A stretch of 64,000 nt of DNA from Stomoxys calcitrans (lineage: Eukaryota; Arthropoda; Insecta; Diptera; Muscidae), in the NCBI RefSeq assembly GCF_963082655.1, contig NC_081555.1, positions 26,780,776 to 26,844,775 of the forward strand, written 5' to 3'. The notes beneath the pieces were generated by a model, which was not told where the DNA came from, ran no database searches, and was given only the letters and a program-made list of their open reading frames with translations. This document shows, in pieces, positions 10,801 through 22,000 of this stretch. The position numbers were made by a program, and so were the translations under genes. Positions within the stretch are counted from its first letter, which is position 1; the number at the start of each line of letters is the position of its first letter.

Positions 10801-12817
10801 TTCGCCATTTCCCAACAGTATAGAATATTTCCCAATGTTTGAGTTTCCTGACTCCCTCTGTCTAAAAGCGATCTTCGTTGCCACACACTCAACATACAGG
10901 TGCAAAGACCACAATCCCAAGGCAGCCGGTTGTACGTATCGAATTGACCCGATTAAGTACTTCATCGGCAAGGGCTGCCGCCTCAGTGTACAATACACAG
11001 CTACAACAACAACAGGTACAAAGACCCATGATCGTGAATGGCATTCAGGGTCTCTCTCGGGGCCTCCTAAGTCGCCACGCGTATATGCCACAACTCCGCA
11101 TCACTTTTCACAGCGGAACAAAAGCATTTAATAAGTTTGAGGTTTCGACTTCTTTAGTCTAAATCGAGCGTGGCATTCAGCGCCTCTCGGGTACCGCCTC
11201 GTTACCCTGAAAATTATCGACTATCCTGCGAAAGACACAGTTGTCCAGAGTCCCATGTCATACCATACATCCCTACTCCTATTCCTATCATAACTCCTAT
11301 AGTTATGATAGGAGTAGGGCACATTCAATGCCATTCTGTAAAAGAAAACTTGGTGGACCGTTATTTGTTTGTTTGTTCATTAAATGGCAACAACGGTCTC
11401 CCATTAGGTAATGGCCAGCCAATCAATTAAACTGAAACCAGTTTCTACAATTAACTCGAGTTTGATATAACTATTAAGTGAAGAAATTTTTTAATTTTAC
11501 TTCAATTTAATCTAAATTATCTTTTTTCTCATATATTAACGGTTTCTTGTTTTTCAGGTAACTGTACAATCAAATATTTTGTTATATCTGACCATAAATG
11601 ATAAAAATTGGGTAAGTCTCATATCACAGAATTTTTATGTTCGCTTGTTTGCAGACCGTAATTAAATTGATGACATATTGGGTATTTGCTTATTTTTTTA
11701 ACAACAGTAAATCTTATCGAGGACCAATTTTTATCAGGCTTATGTCTATTACTCAAAAGGTTTGATAAAATCATTGCTGTTGATTATAATAAAAACATGT
11801 TTGTGAAGCAAAAATGATTCTATTTAGTATAGATTTAAAACCCTAATCGAATTTGACATATCCTATGGCTAGTGGTACACCATGTTCTTGAAGAATAGAA
11901 AACCAACACGCGAAGTCTTTTTTTTATAATTCAATGATACATTTATAACGACAATCGATAATTGCCCCCCAAAAGATAGCTTGCCAACAGCAAGCAAAGA
12001 AAAAAGCAATCACCAGCCGGCGGCGGCGGCATTAAGTAAAAGAAAAACAAGCACGTAAACAAATCCTATACCCCCGCGTTGAAGACCCCAATACACCAAT
12101 GATAATCATTATGTTTTTTTTAAACACCACCTTAATCTTCACATAAGAAGCCAATACGTTATAGATAAGCGATGGTTATAAGAAAGGCAAAGAAGTTGTG
12201 TAGTTATTTCCCAACGACAGGGCAATAACCATGGTATCACTTACTCTGATTAAAAGCTCTGGCAGCATGGCCATCCACGGCATCCAGCAAGGCGCTTATT
12301 GCATAACACCAACCTGCCACAACATAATTGGTGGACATAAACCAAAATGCAATTAAAGCCAAGAAAATGCGAGCATACCCTAGAATTGTATGAAAATTGG
12401 AAAAATGTAAACACAACACCAAAAGCCCACCTCAGTGTATATACAAGATATTCTCTGTAATACACAAAAACAACAACATCGAAGATTCCAAAAATCAAAC
12501 CGTCTGGACACTGGGGCGCAAAAGCTAAAATCAATAGATTATGTACAGAAATACATCCACCCTCACCACCACCACAGACGCAATTGCGGCTTCCATTTCC
12601 TCTCCAATCCACAGTGAATTAATTTAATTATTATTTTAGAATTCCATCAATTTCCCAGAACATTTGTAGTTGAATAAGACACGATTGTCGTTCTTGTTTT
12701 GAGGTTTTATACTTTTTGTTTTTGGAATCCGATTTGTTGTTCTTTTCTTCAATTTAATTACTCACCGATCAAATTCGGTATAAAGAGGAAAATGTTATCG
12801 TGCTCTGGCATGGGCAT
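4868..12817 (-). CDS. Pis: Phosphatidylinositol synthase (CDP-diacylglycerol-inositol 3-phosphatidyltransferase)
   Basis: Makes phosphatidylinositol from CDP-diacylglycerol and myo-inositol in the ER membrane. Exons in gene order are 12766-12817, 12245-12379, 5489-5642, 5252-5412 and 4868-5040; phases agree throughout and give 224 aa, the length known for the fly enzyme. The ATG at 12817 has an in-frame TAG two codons upstream. The CDP-alcohol phosphatidyltransferase signature D-x2-DG-x2-AR-x8-G-x3-D-x3-D is intact, with Asp50, Asp53, Asp71 and Asp75, and is split by intron 2. Hydrophobic segments include residues about 19-48 and those around YFYPQYMFWF and CVNEAFYISLYLL. The C-terminus is charged (KRERLEKRAKEASKRSE). 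Intron 2 (about 6.6 kb) is full of transposon fragments. The gene reads as functional. Confidence 0.96.
5838..6045 (+). repeat. End fragment of tandem-core repeat family plus leader-like module
   Basis: Within Pis intron 2. Bases from 5838 (AACAAGTAAGAACGTGCC) resemble the AACAAGTAAAAGCGTGCT terminus of the large repeat family. From about 5936 the sequence (CACAGGTTGCGG ... GCCGCGGACAA) matches the module at 13495-13690 and the RTE leader near 19755. Confidence 0.5.
6304..6425 (+). mobile_element. tRNA-derived SINE, 5' part
   Basis: This is the tRNA-like head of the SINE family: an A box in GTAGCGCAGAGGTTAGCATG and a B box in GCTTCGAATCC (consensus GGTTCGAATCC), then the TTTTCCCCTCCTAATGCTGG body. 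It breaks off before the 3' part and joins an LOA fragment. Confidence 0.75.
6427..6545 (+). mobile_element. Short, internally deleted LOA-like fragment
   Basis: The two halves match 47905-47947 and about 48200-48262 of the LOA-like copy, joined across a deletion of about 250 bp. The first half includes GCCAATTTGACGCACCACGT; the second includes GTTCAGAGAACATGTTGT. Confidence 0.6.
6595..7785 (-). mobile_element. RTE-type retrotransposon, RT domain and C-terminus (degraded)
   Basis: On the minus strand the start (7314-7781) encodes the RTE reverse transcriptase: LKNNKAAGANGLPVELLKTG, then VHKKGDKTECANYRGISLL, then GPYQCCFRLGKSTLEQIFTL. Later frames carry GDRISCDLFNILLE, the lysine-rich TPKTPCTTEQIKKMEKVGNH region and the C-terminal block VFERKILRKIYGP ... 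RRKNHELY. Several frameshifts and a deletion around the YADD motif mark it as dead. It lies in Pis intron 2 in the same sense as Pis. The 5' endonuclease half is absent, as is usual for 5'-truncated retrotransposons. Confidence 0.85.
7830..8130 (-). repeat. Fragment of type-1 tandem-core repeat
   Basis: Contains the family's characteristic phrases in reverse orientation, such as GACCGATTTAGACC, CAAATCGGGCAAATATTG and CATATGGGAGCTACATCAGG. Both ends are missing. Confidence 0.55.
8525..8700. repeat. Short tandem array, unit about 31 bp
   Basis: About five imperfect units, each roughly TCAAAATTTTATTTC plus TATAGAAAATTTTG. Similar sequence recurs at 45990-46110, 54740-54870 and 55600-55740, so it is a dispersed simple repeat. 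Confidence 0.8.
8700..9690. other. Pis intron 2, unclassified stretch
   Basis: AT-rich intron sequence with CAAA and poly-A runs. I see no exon, transposon domain or structured element. Confidence 0.5.
9697..9927. mobile_element. Mariner-type MITE, copy 1
   Basis: A 231-bp element flanked by TA on both sides. Its inverted ends start TTGGGTTGCCCAAAAAGTAA and finish with the complement, extending inward to about 28 bp. The interior is non-coding. A near-identical copy lies at 54006-54241. TA flanks and the end sequence point to mobilisation by a Tc1/mariner transposase. Confidence 0.88.
9930..10258. mobile_element. Truncated relative of the hAT-like element, with SINE scrap
   Basis: The right end (CGATAAATCGGGTGTACACCCTA) and the left part (GTAAATAGGGCAAAGGGATC) match the element at 2818-3593. 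Between them, 10020-10060 carries reversed SINE tail sequence (AACTTCTCACATATCAATGA). Confidence 0.5.
10260..10530 (-). mobile_element. Jockey-like C-terminal fragment
   Basis: The minus strand reads KVDLHDLEREVQRYNSAR ... VVKSCRVNVILRERPPP, which aligns with the VKVVLEEGPPP block just before the end of Jockey ORF2 at 2400-2450. Short and degenerate. Confidence 0.5.
10905..11020 (+). mobile_element. 3' tail of a Jockey-like element
   Basis: Carries CAGCCGGTTGTACGTATCG, then CATCGGCAAGGGCTGCCGCC, then ends in a CAACAACAACA tract. The reverse complement of the same tail is at 52482-52600. A short A/CAA-rich 3' end is typical of these retrotransposons. Confidence 0.6.
11284..11312. other. Perfect 12-bp hairpin
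   Basis: CCTATCATAACT and its exact complement flank a 5-base loop (CCTAT), inside Pis intron 2. No role can be assigned. Confidence 0.8.
11320..12244. other. Pis intron 2, unremarkable
   Basis: AT-rich intron sequence with a short GGCGGCGGC run near 12020. I see no transposon or coding signal before the exon that starts at 12379 and ends at 12245. Confidence 0.5.
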
Positions 12818-13495
12818 TTTCAACTAGCCGGTCTAATGTCTTATTTGTTTGTTATTGCAAAAATCTATTCGCACTACCGTCTTTCCTTCCGTACCAAGTT
12901 TTTTCAAGTTCTAAGTTCTTTAATAATTGACAACAAATAGTATAGTATATATATGACAACAATAGTATATGGGATCGAAAAGTCGACTAATCGATTTTTT
13001 TGTGTAAAAAATCGAAAAGTCAAGGTCGACTTTTAGTGGCTAATCGAAGATTCGACTTTTTCGTTATATCGATCATTACTTCTGCAGAGCAAGAGCTTGT
13101 TAGCCTGTCCACCTATGACAATGAAGGCCTGAAGGGGTTCGATGTCTGGCAAAAACTGTAATAAGATTTATCTTCTACATAGATCAATATGACTTTAGTG
13201 CAGTTTTTGTATTTATTGTTATTGTCTACCGATTAATGTCGAATTATGAGTGGAAAGTACTCGGTGTCGTTACTATACGGCATACACAGATGAGGCTACT
13301 TCAATTAAATCTGTCAAATTAACATGAGGGATTTTGTTTGAAAATTTGCATAGTTATGTTTTTATCGTTTGAAAAAACCTTTGCAATATTAAAGTGAAAA
13401 TAAAGCCATTACTGAGTTTAATCCTAAGAAAATTGTTTTTTTAAGCTATAATTTTAAATACATAGATACCGTCATCCTCATACAAGAATGCCATA
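12818..13495. promoter_or_regulatory. Region upstream of Pis (probable 5' UTR and promoter)
   Basis: Lies directly 5' of the Pis start codon, so it should hold the transcription start; I find no clear TATA box. At 12960-13080 there is a palindrome-rich patch of repeated TCGAAAAGTCGACT and AATCGATT motifs that looks like the core of a degraded MITE. Confidence 0.35.
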
Positions 13496-13690
13496 GCGCG
13501 CCACGAGATAGCTGTGAGCACCACACAGGCCCGAACATTGAGGTCCGATCTCTGTGGGGTTAATTGCTATCACGAGAAGCGTAGCTGCGAGCTACCAGGC
13601 GTTCACAGGTTGCGGATAGTGGAATGCTTCATATGGAGTATCTGCAACGGCAGTCGCGGACAAACTAGAGAAACACGAAAGAGCGGTGTT
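13495..13690 (+). repeat. Leader-like module shared by several elements
   Basis: Sequence such as TATCACGAGAAGCGTAGCTG and ACAGGTTGCGGATAGTGGAA recurs at 2070-2200 (reverse), 5936-6045 and 19700-19830. At 19700 it precedes the RTE endonuclease region, so it probably represents RTE leader sequence. Confidence 0.5.
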
Positions 13691-13899
13691 TTATTGCTGT
13701 CAGGCTCTGGTAAATCCTTGGCCTCCAGGCGAACGAGACGGCCTTTGAGCTGGCTGTCAATGGATTTCCGAAGCGCACAGATCGTGCTATAGAATCATCT
13801 GTGCGAGATTTTTTCTACAATGACTGCGCAAAGCGGCACGGGTTGCTGGGGAGCAAAGACTATTTGGTAGAGTATTTCGGGGAATAGGGCGTTACTTAT

Positions 13900-14390
13900 A
13901 CTGAGGCTAGCTCCAAGATGGAGTCAAGGACTGGATTGGGATCTACTCTGATGCGGTCAATATCAGTATGTCTCTGAGACTGTCGGACGAGTGTACGATC
14001 TTTCAGGCAGAGGTCTGTGCCATTGCAGTAGCCAAAAGAGAAATTCTGGCAAGGGGCTTACCGCCCTCGAAACTCAGAATTTGGCGTGGCCTGGCGGACT
14101 ATTTGGAATCCCTGGATAGGCTTCCGGCCCACGATGTGACGCTGACATGGGTTCCTGGGCATAAGGGGATTCCAGGAAATGAGAGGGCGGACGAGTGCGC
14201 AAGAAGGGGTTCGTCTGCTGCGGGCGGACCACTTCGGTCTTGCCTTCGTGCCATTTGTCGAGATACTGATAGGATGGCCATAGCGGCGTCGGTGGTGAGG
14301 TGGGACACGATAGATGGTTGCCGGACTGCGAAGGCGCTATGGCCCGTTATCGACCGGAGGAGGACAAGGGAGTGGCTGGTGGATTAAAAT
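13900..14390 (+). mobile_element. Non-LTR retrotransposon RNase H domain (internally deleted)
   Basis: The + frame reads DWIGIYSDAVNISMS, then FQAEVCAIAVAKREIL, then LTWVPGHKGIPGNERADECA. These are the first Asp, the Glu and the His/Asp blocks of a retrotransposon RNase H. The block with the middle catalytic Asp is missing: LRIW runs directly into a later segment. The fragment is GC-richer than its surroundings. It differs from the LOA-like RNase H at 48520 and probably comes from another non-LTR family. Confidence 0.8.
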
Positions 14391-14699
14391 CCTGTATAGT
14401 CATTGCAATATCAGGACTTGACGTCGCGCTGGATACAAGGAGATGCGTATTGCTGTTTTATTTTCGAACTTTTTTTATCAGTTTTCGCATGATATCGATA
14501 ACTAATCAGTACAACTGTGTACTCTATCAAGAAGTTTCAAATAGAATTATTCGATAACGGAAGCTATAATCCAAAAAAATGCGAAACTCGATCGTAATAA
14601 GTCGATTGCGAATACAAGGATTAGGCCCCAGAGATCTTGACTTCTGGTAAATGGCTTTCCCACAAACAAATGTGTATAAAAATTTAAGACAAATTTTCA

Positions 14700-15240
14700 C
14701 GACGTCAATGAATCACGTCTCGGTTATAGCAGCCATTGAGCTATTGACCACTCGTTTGTGCCCAACGGCTACTCCCGCGTCCCGGCGACCTAATCCCATG
14801 TTCACCCCGTGAGTGAATCACTTCTCGATGATTAGCTAAGCCAGCGTTCTGCCTTTGTCCTTCCGTTGCAGGAACCAATGAGCCATTGACCACTAGACTA
14901 GATAGCGTTCACCACGAGTGCGTGCGCAAAGCCGACTCCCGTGTCCAGGCGATCTATCTCCTCAATTATGCTCTGAGTGAATCAAATCTCGGTGGTTAGT
15001 TTAGCCAAAGTTCTGTTATTGTCCCTTAGAAGCAGGAGCCAATTAGCCCTAGACTTCCGCTTCCCCTCGACCCAGAGCCTCGTTCACGCCGTGAGTGAAT
15101 CAAATCTCGCTAACCTAAGCAGCCAGAGTTTCGCCCAGTGTCCCGCTGACACAGGAGCCACTAAGTCAGAACCCACAGCAGTCATCTACCGGTCTTGGAG
15201 TTGAGTAAACCACCTCAGGCCCCATTCACGTCCCAGGCCC
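14700..15240. repeat. Four imperfect direct repeats of 105-165 bp
   Basis: A GAGTGAATCA(A/C) box followed by TCTCG recurs near 14708 (first copy partly changed), 14811, 14975 and 15093, each followed by a TTAGCTAAGCCAGCGTTCTG-like segment and a CAGGAGCCA box. Unlike the flanks it is GC-rich. It lies between Pis and CRAL-TRIO copy A. I cannot assign it to an element. Confidence 0.6.
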
Positions 15241-15259
15241 GATAGGATAAGCCTAGCAT

Positions 15260-15942
15260 GTAAGCGCATAGTTTAAGAACTGCTACTTTAAGGGCGGATT
15301 TCTCGTAGAAAAAATAAAGTTCGTGGTTGCTAACCGGAACGTTAAATTGGTTTTCTCTTTAGAAGACATGGCAAGGTACTCACCAAACATCACTTAGAGT
15401 GTTCGCGTACTCAAAAATTTTCACAAACTTTTACGGAAAGTCGTTCGTTTTTTAGTAAGAGAGAGAGAGAGTTAGAGCGAGAAACACTTGGAGAGTTTTG
15501 CAAAATAGCTTAGAAATTTCTGCTGAATGTGTTTTCCCCCGCGGAAGCTTCTGACTTTTTTACAAATTTTTATTGGCAAATTGTTACTGGATACGTACGC
15601 GAACACACCGTTATATGATGCAGCAATCGGTAAACAAAACACAGCTGTATTTATCGGGACGATAAGACACTAACTGGCACCCATATGCCGGTTAAGGTTT
15701 ATCGTTAAGCAATAAGCATATATTCAAAAAACCAAATTCCAGATGAATATCGATACGATAAATTGTAACCGGAAAATGAGAAACCCGCGCTAAATAAAGA
15801 ATAATTCAAAACCAAGTCCATTTCTCTGTCACTAACAAAAATAACTTTTGCAGACCCCAGTGAGCAATGCCCCCGCAACTAAAAGTAAACTAGTAGTTAC
15901 AAAAACAAAATTCATTTTGCGGAACATTAATAGGAAAATATA
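15260..15942. other. Intergenic stretch downstream of CRAL-TRIO copy A
   Basis: Holds a (GA)n run near 15460 and otherwise unclassified sequence. Confidence 0.45.
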
Positions 15943-15948
15943 TTTATT
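15943..15948 (-). terminator. Probable polyadenylation signal of CRAL-TRIO copy A
   Basis: AATAAA on the minus strand, about 135 bases past the copy A stop codon. Confidence 0.5.
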
Positions 15949-16082
15949 AAATTTTCTTATATAAAGAATTAAGTAAACAGTATAAATCACAAAACGTTTT
16001 TAATAACATTTATAATACATATGTATATAACAATAAGGAAAAAACACACAACAAAGTGAAATGCATAGTAAAGCTTGTACAA

Positions 16083-19000
16083 TTACTTGGAGTTCCCCAC
16101 TCTCCAATGATTAGGGTCCATTAAGTAATCCCTGTAAAATGAGTAAACTGGTAATTATAGTTTGTGATCACTGAAGAACTGAATTCGAGTACCTTTTCTC
16201 CTCCAGGGTTTTTCTGAATACTGCCTTCAAATCACTTAGTTTACCAGCATTGCCACCATATTCTTCAGGTAACATTTCTTTGGGTACATAATCGTATAAA
16301 GTCTCTATGCCATTGGTATGAAAATGAATCTGGAGAGGCAAAAGACATTATGTAGATATAGATGCCAAAAAAATATATAAAAATATTGATTGATAATGAA
16401 TATTAACATGGAGAGGTATTAAGATCGTATTGTACAATAACTTGTATCAAATGTAGAATATATCCCAGTATACATTAATGAAAGAAAGGATCAGTAGACC
16501 AACAAAATAAATTGTAGAATTGTTTTGGCAGTTACTATGTTCACGTGAAGGGCTCACTAAGCGAAGTTTACGTCACTTGCCGAAAACAGTAAGTGGAAAG
16601 GTCCCATGAACATTAATGCTATTTGTGATCGATTGACAATGGCACAAATAAAAAAAATAAATGAATGCATATAAAGGAGTAAAAACGTGCTAAATCTTGG
16701 GAACCCACTACCATGGATTCTCATAAATATTTACACAAAATAAATTTAGTTGAACGGCATCATATTACTCTACGCACCAAACCAAGGCGGATTTAAAAAG
16801 ATTATCTTACGCGAACAGCTGTTATCAGCCGGCTTGTTTTGACGGTATTAAGATGTCAGATTTTTGTTTGCATTCTCTTTGTTGTCATCTTCTTTCTCGC
16901 ATATTCTCTGCTCAAACTTTGGTTTTTTTTGGGACACTCTTATGTACACGTGTATGTGTATACAAAAAATTATATATATTTATATAAATTTTTTTTTTAA
17001 ATTTCGGAGTCTTCAGTCAAATGCGATCTTAATACCTCTTCATTAAATACTTTCAATCAATTTCCTTTTTTAATGCTTTAATTCAACACTTTTATATTTT
17101 AAACTTTATGTTTTTCGTATTTGAAGTTTCTTGCTGTTTTACATACCATTTCAAAGACCTCTTTGCTTATGAATGGCTTCACCACCATCAGAATTTTATC
17201 CAAATACGATGGACAGTTAATCATGTGCATGGCCTTTATCCGCACCGGAAAGGCCAATTGTAAAAACTTCAAATAAGTGCGTAAAGTTCTAAATGATAAT
17301 CGTGCCACATGTTTCATGGTATAACCGTTCATATCAAAAATTTGTACTTCACCCTCTGACAGCAATGGAGTGTCACCCTTTACCACATCTGGAATTGAGA
17401 ATCGGCAATCGCTTACCATGATAAAGGTTTTGGTATCTTCGGTGTGATGCATCTGCGAAAAGTGATTAAATATATAAAATGGGAAAGTGTTAAAGACATC
17501 AAAATACGGGTCTAATTGATATTTAAACATATATTGAACGATTCATATTACATCCAGATCTTGTATTTAGCTGTTCCCCATATACTTCCTCAAAATACTT
17601 AATTTCGGTCCGTTCTTGCATTTTCGTGATTTTAAAAGTAACGGATGTTCCTCATATAGTTCCTCTAAATACTAAATTTCGGTATATTTTTGCCTTTTCG
17701 TGATTTTTAAAGTGATCACCAACGTAAAGTTGCTCAACTACTAGACCATACATGGGTGAATAATTGAAGGTTAGGTTACTTGCCGAAAACAGAAAGTGGA
17801 AAGGCCCCATGAACATAAGGATGTCAAAATGTGCCGATAATGTTCATGGGGCTTTTCCACTTTCTGTTTTCGGCAAGAAAACTAACTAAACTTGAGCAAC
17901 TTTACGTTGGTGATCACTTTTAAAATCACGAAAAGGTCAAAAATTTACCGAAATTTAGTATTTAGTGGAAGTAAAGGGTGTTTTTTTTGAGGTTAGGATT
18001 TTCATGCATTAGTATTTGACAGATCACGTGGGATTTCAGACATGGTGTCAAAGAGAAAGATGCTCAGTATGCTTTGACATTTCATCATGAATAGACTTAC
18101 TAACGAGCAACGCTTGCAAATCATTGAATTTTATTACCAAAATCAGTGTTCGGTTCGAAATGTGTTCATTCACCGTAACGTTGCGTCCAACAGCATCTTT
18201 GAAAAAATACGGTCCAATGATTCCACCAGCGTACAAACCACACCAAACAGTGCATTTTTCGGGATGCATGGGCAGTTCTTGAACGGCTTCTGGTTGCTCT
18301 TCACTCCAAGTGCGGCAATTTTGCTTATTTACGTAGCCATTCAACCAGAAATGAGCCTCATCGCTGAACAAAATTTGTCAAAATTTGAACACATTTCGAA
18401 CCGAACACTGATTTTGGTAATAAAATTCAATGATTTGCAAGCGTTGCTCGTTAGTAAGTCTATTCATGATGAAATGTCAAAGCATACTGAGCATCTTTCT
18501 CTTTGACACCATGTCTGAAATCCCACGTGATCTGTCAAATACTAATGCATGAAAATCCTAACCTCAAAAAAATCACCCTTTATATGAGGAACATCTATCG
18601 ATTGCTCAACTTTTAACTTTGTAATATAGGGCACAAATAGGAAAACGCGTAGACAAAGACCGAATGTAAAAAGTGAACAAGTAGGCATTCTCAATGGCAA
18701 GTCAAAAATAAAAAAAAAAAAACTTTTATGGCGGGTGATCGCTTGACACATCCTTATTAAGTGAATCCTGTAGGCCATACATTACGTTATATAGACTACT
18801 TACCATACTAGGATCAAAGTCAGTTAAACGAAGAAATGTGATGCGATAATTTTCTGCCGTTAAACCTGGCAGAGGTACCATATCTCTAGGTTTTTAAGAA
18901 AATTTAAAGATTTTATTAGTATCCTTATATCCTTAAGGTTCTTTATAAGTATACTCACGTATACGCAAATGCATTGATTGTATCGTGGTCTGTGGGGTCA

Positions 19001-22000
19001 CGTTCAATATAGATATGTGGATAGTCATTGCGTATGGTATAGTTTATTTCCAATAGTTTTTTGGTTTCCTCAACATCTTTGTACATGCAGTAATAAAAAC
19101 GGGTCAATAGAATGCGGTCTATAGGGAGACAAAATAGGAAGAATCAGAGTTTAAAAATCGATTAAAGGAAAGTAAAAGAATTCATAAGAAAGTAAAAAAA
19201 CCTCCTGTTACAGACTACTATAAAAGGTGATATTTGGAAATAAAGAATTATTTTATATAACATAGGACTTCAATTATAGTTCTTGCGTATTGGGTGTTGC
19301 GTATACGTAATGAAAATTCTGATATGTCATACGCACCCAAGTATAAAAAGTCTATCTATCACAGAACTGCTTAAACTGTTAAAGCTCTCAAAACAGTGAT
19401 ATAGATAAAAGTCGACAGTACTTATCGGGCGACTGGAAGACTTTTTTGAAAATCGTACATTTTGGTACAAAAACGTACAAAATGGTACTTTCTTAAATGT
19501 TTGAGTTAAAGCTTTCAAAATTTGGATACACGTACAGCCTGACAGTGTAAATCGGGCGACTAGAAGGTTTTTCAGATATTCGTATGATCTAGATCTGGTA
19601 GATTGAGATTGATTGAGCTACAGCTCTCCAAATTGTGCTACAGTTACATCTCGACAGGATTTAACGGGCGACTAGAATTTTTTTTTTGAAATGAGCTCCG
19701 ACTTGTGTGGTGTCCATCGTTACCACGGGATGCATAGCTGAAAGGTACAGGACGCGTCCACAGGCTGAGGATGGTGGAAAGCTCCGTTTTTATGCGGAGT
19801 AGCTGCAAATGCGGCCGTGGGCAGTCAGCGATTTTCGTGAGGAGAGTCTCATCGAGGAGTCAGGTGGCACTGGCTCTGAATTAAATACTGAGTACTAATG
19901 GTACTCGAGATGACGAGGCGAGTTATTGTCGCCTTCAAATAACCAATGGCCAATATCAGCGTCTGTTCCCAGGTTAGGGGTGGCTGGAGGGAAGCATCGG
20001 ATCTTGGAACAAGCGGCTCGTCACAACGAGGGATACATGTGCAATCCCACAAACCCCATGCGGTTGGGGCGCTGGGCCAGTAACCCGCCCCCGGGAAACA
20101 AAGGTATAGTAAAAACGGACCCCCCCCCCAATGTTGACGACCCACGCAAACGAAAAAAGGTCCATGATATGTGGATCTGCACCTGAAATGTCCGCATTCT
20201 TTGTAGATAAGGTGCAGTATACGCGCTGACGGATGTATTAGAGAAGTACAAGGCAGATATTACCGCCTTACAGGAAATGCGATGGACTAGGAATGGCGTC
20301 ATTACAACAAAAAACGGTGACGGACTATAACTGCTATAATACGAGTCATTAATTTGTCTGTGGATTTGTGGTTAGTCGGAGACTAAAACACCTTGTCTCC
20401 AGCTTTATTCCGGTGAATAAGAGGCTAGCCACAATCGGCATAAAAGCCAAATTCTTCAACATCAGCCTTATTTGTGCCCATGCCCCGACGGAAGACAAGG
20501 ACGAGGATATTAAGGATATTTTCTACGAGCGCCTAGAGAGAGAGAGTATAACAGTTGTACCGCCCATCATATTAAAAACGTTCTGGGAGATTTTAATGCG
20601 AAGATAAGGAAGAAAGACATTTTTGTCCAAATGTTGGAAAGTTTAGCCTCCACGAGATAACGTCCAGTAATGGGTTGAGGCTGATAGATTTCGCCGCGGC
20701 AAAAACATGGTACGTAGTAGTACCCGATTTCAACATAAAAATATTCACAAAGCCACATGGCTGTCACTCGATCAAAACACGAGGAACCAAATTGATCACG
20801 TTGTGATAGATGGAAGGCATTCATCCAGCGTGTTAGATGTACGATCGATCCGTGGATCGAATATAGATTCGGATCATTACCTTGTTGCAGCAAAGGTGAG
20901 GAAAGTACGATCTGACACTTCATGGAAGCTGGATATTGAAAAGCTGCAAACACAACAGATGGAAACGGCATACTCCACTCGACTGACCCTACTGCTTGAT
21001 GAAAGCACTCCTTGTTCCGATGATATAATGGCACAGTGGCATTTGACTATTGCCCATTCCATGGAAAATGCCGCGAAATCCGTGCTTGGGTACCGGAAGC
21101 CTCCTCCAAGAAATCCATGGTACGACCAAGAGTGTCGAGATGCTAATGAAGCCAACAATGCGGCATATAAAGAAACCCTGGAATCATTAGCGACGCGTCA
21201 GATGAAGGAGAGGTATCGGGAGAAAAAGAGAGAAGAGAAACGTCTATTCCGCAGAAAGAAAAAGGAAATGGAAAGACGTGAGTGTGAGCGAATTGAGATG
21301 TACAGGAGTCAGAATGAAGTCCGGAAATTCTACCAAAAGATTTCAACATGCTAGTGTCCGACGTTGGCGGCGAAGAGGATACCGCAGAACCAATCAATGA
21401 TGGTGGTATAGAATGTTTACCTCCTAGTAAGAATGAGGTGCAAGTAGCAGTGACCCGACAAAATAACCACAAGACAGCAGGGGCTGACAGGTTACCCGCT
21501 GTACTATTGAAGATCGGAGGCGATAAGGCGTATGCATCAGCTTATCTGCTCAATCTGGCTAGAAGAACGCATACCCGATGATGGAAACCTCAACTTACTA
21601 TGTCCCGTACACAAAAAAGGAGACAAGACGGAATGTGCCAACCACTGAGGGATAAGTCTCTTCCCCATCGCATACAAGATACTCTCGAGCGTACTGTGTG
21701 AAAGATTGAAACCTAAAATCAATGCGATAATTGGGCGCTATAAATGTGGCTTTAGACCTGGTAAATCCACCCTGGACCAGATATTCACACTGCGCCAAAT
21801 CCTGGATAAGACCCGAGAAAGATAAATCAACACCTTCTATCTCTTTGTTGATTACAAAACCGATTTCGATACCCCATTACGTTCAAAGGTATTTCAAGCC
21901 ATGTCTGAGTTTGGTATCCCTGCAAAATTATTAAGACTCTGCCGGATGACACTTGCTGATACGCGTTCCTCAGTAAAAATGGGAAAGAATCTCTCCGAAC

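Noticed and set aside
10693..11131. 132-codon minus and 98-codon + open frames
   Set aside because: Overlapping frames in Jockey-like 3' tail DNA; no conserved motif.
12250..12612. 120-codon minus open frame across Pis exon 2
   Set aside because: Out of frame with the Pis exon; the correct frame is fixed by the CDP-alcohol transferase motif.
18087..18506. 139-codon open frame on the + strand
   Set aside because: Starts with the real transposase N-terminus in one inverted arm, then runs antisense through the centre and other arm; not a single protein.
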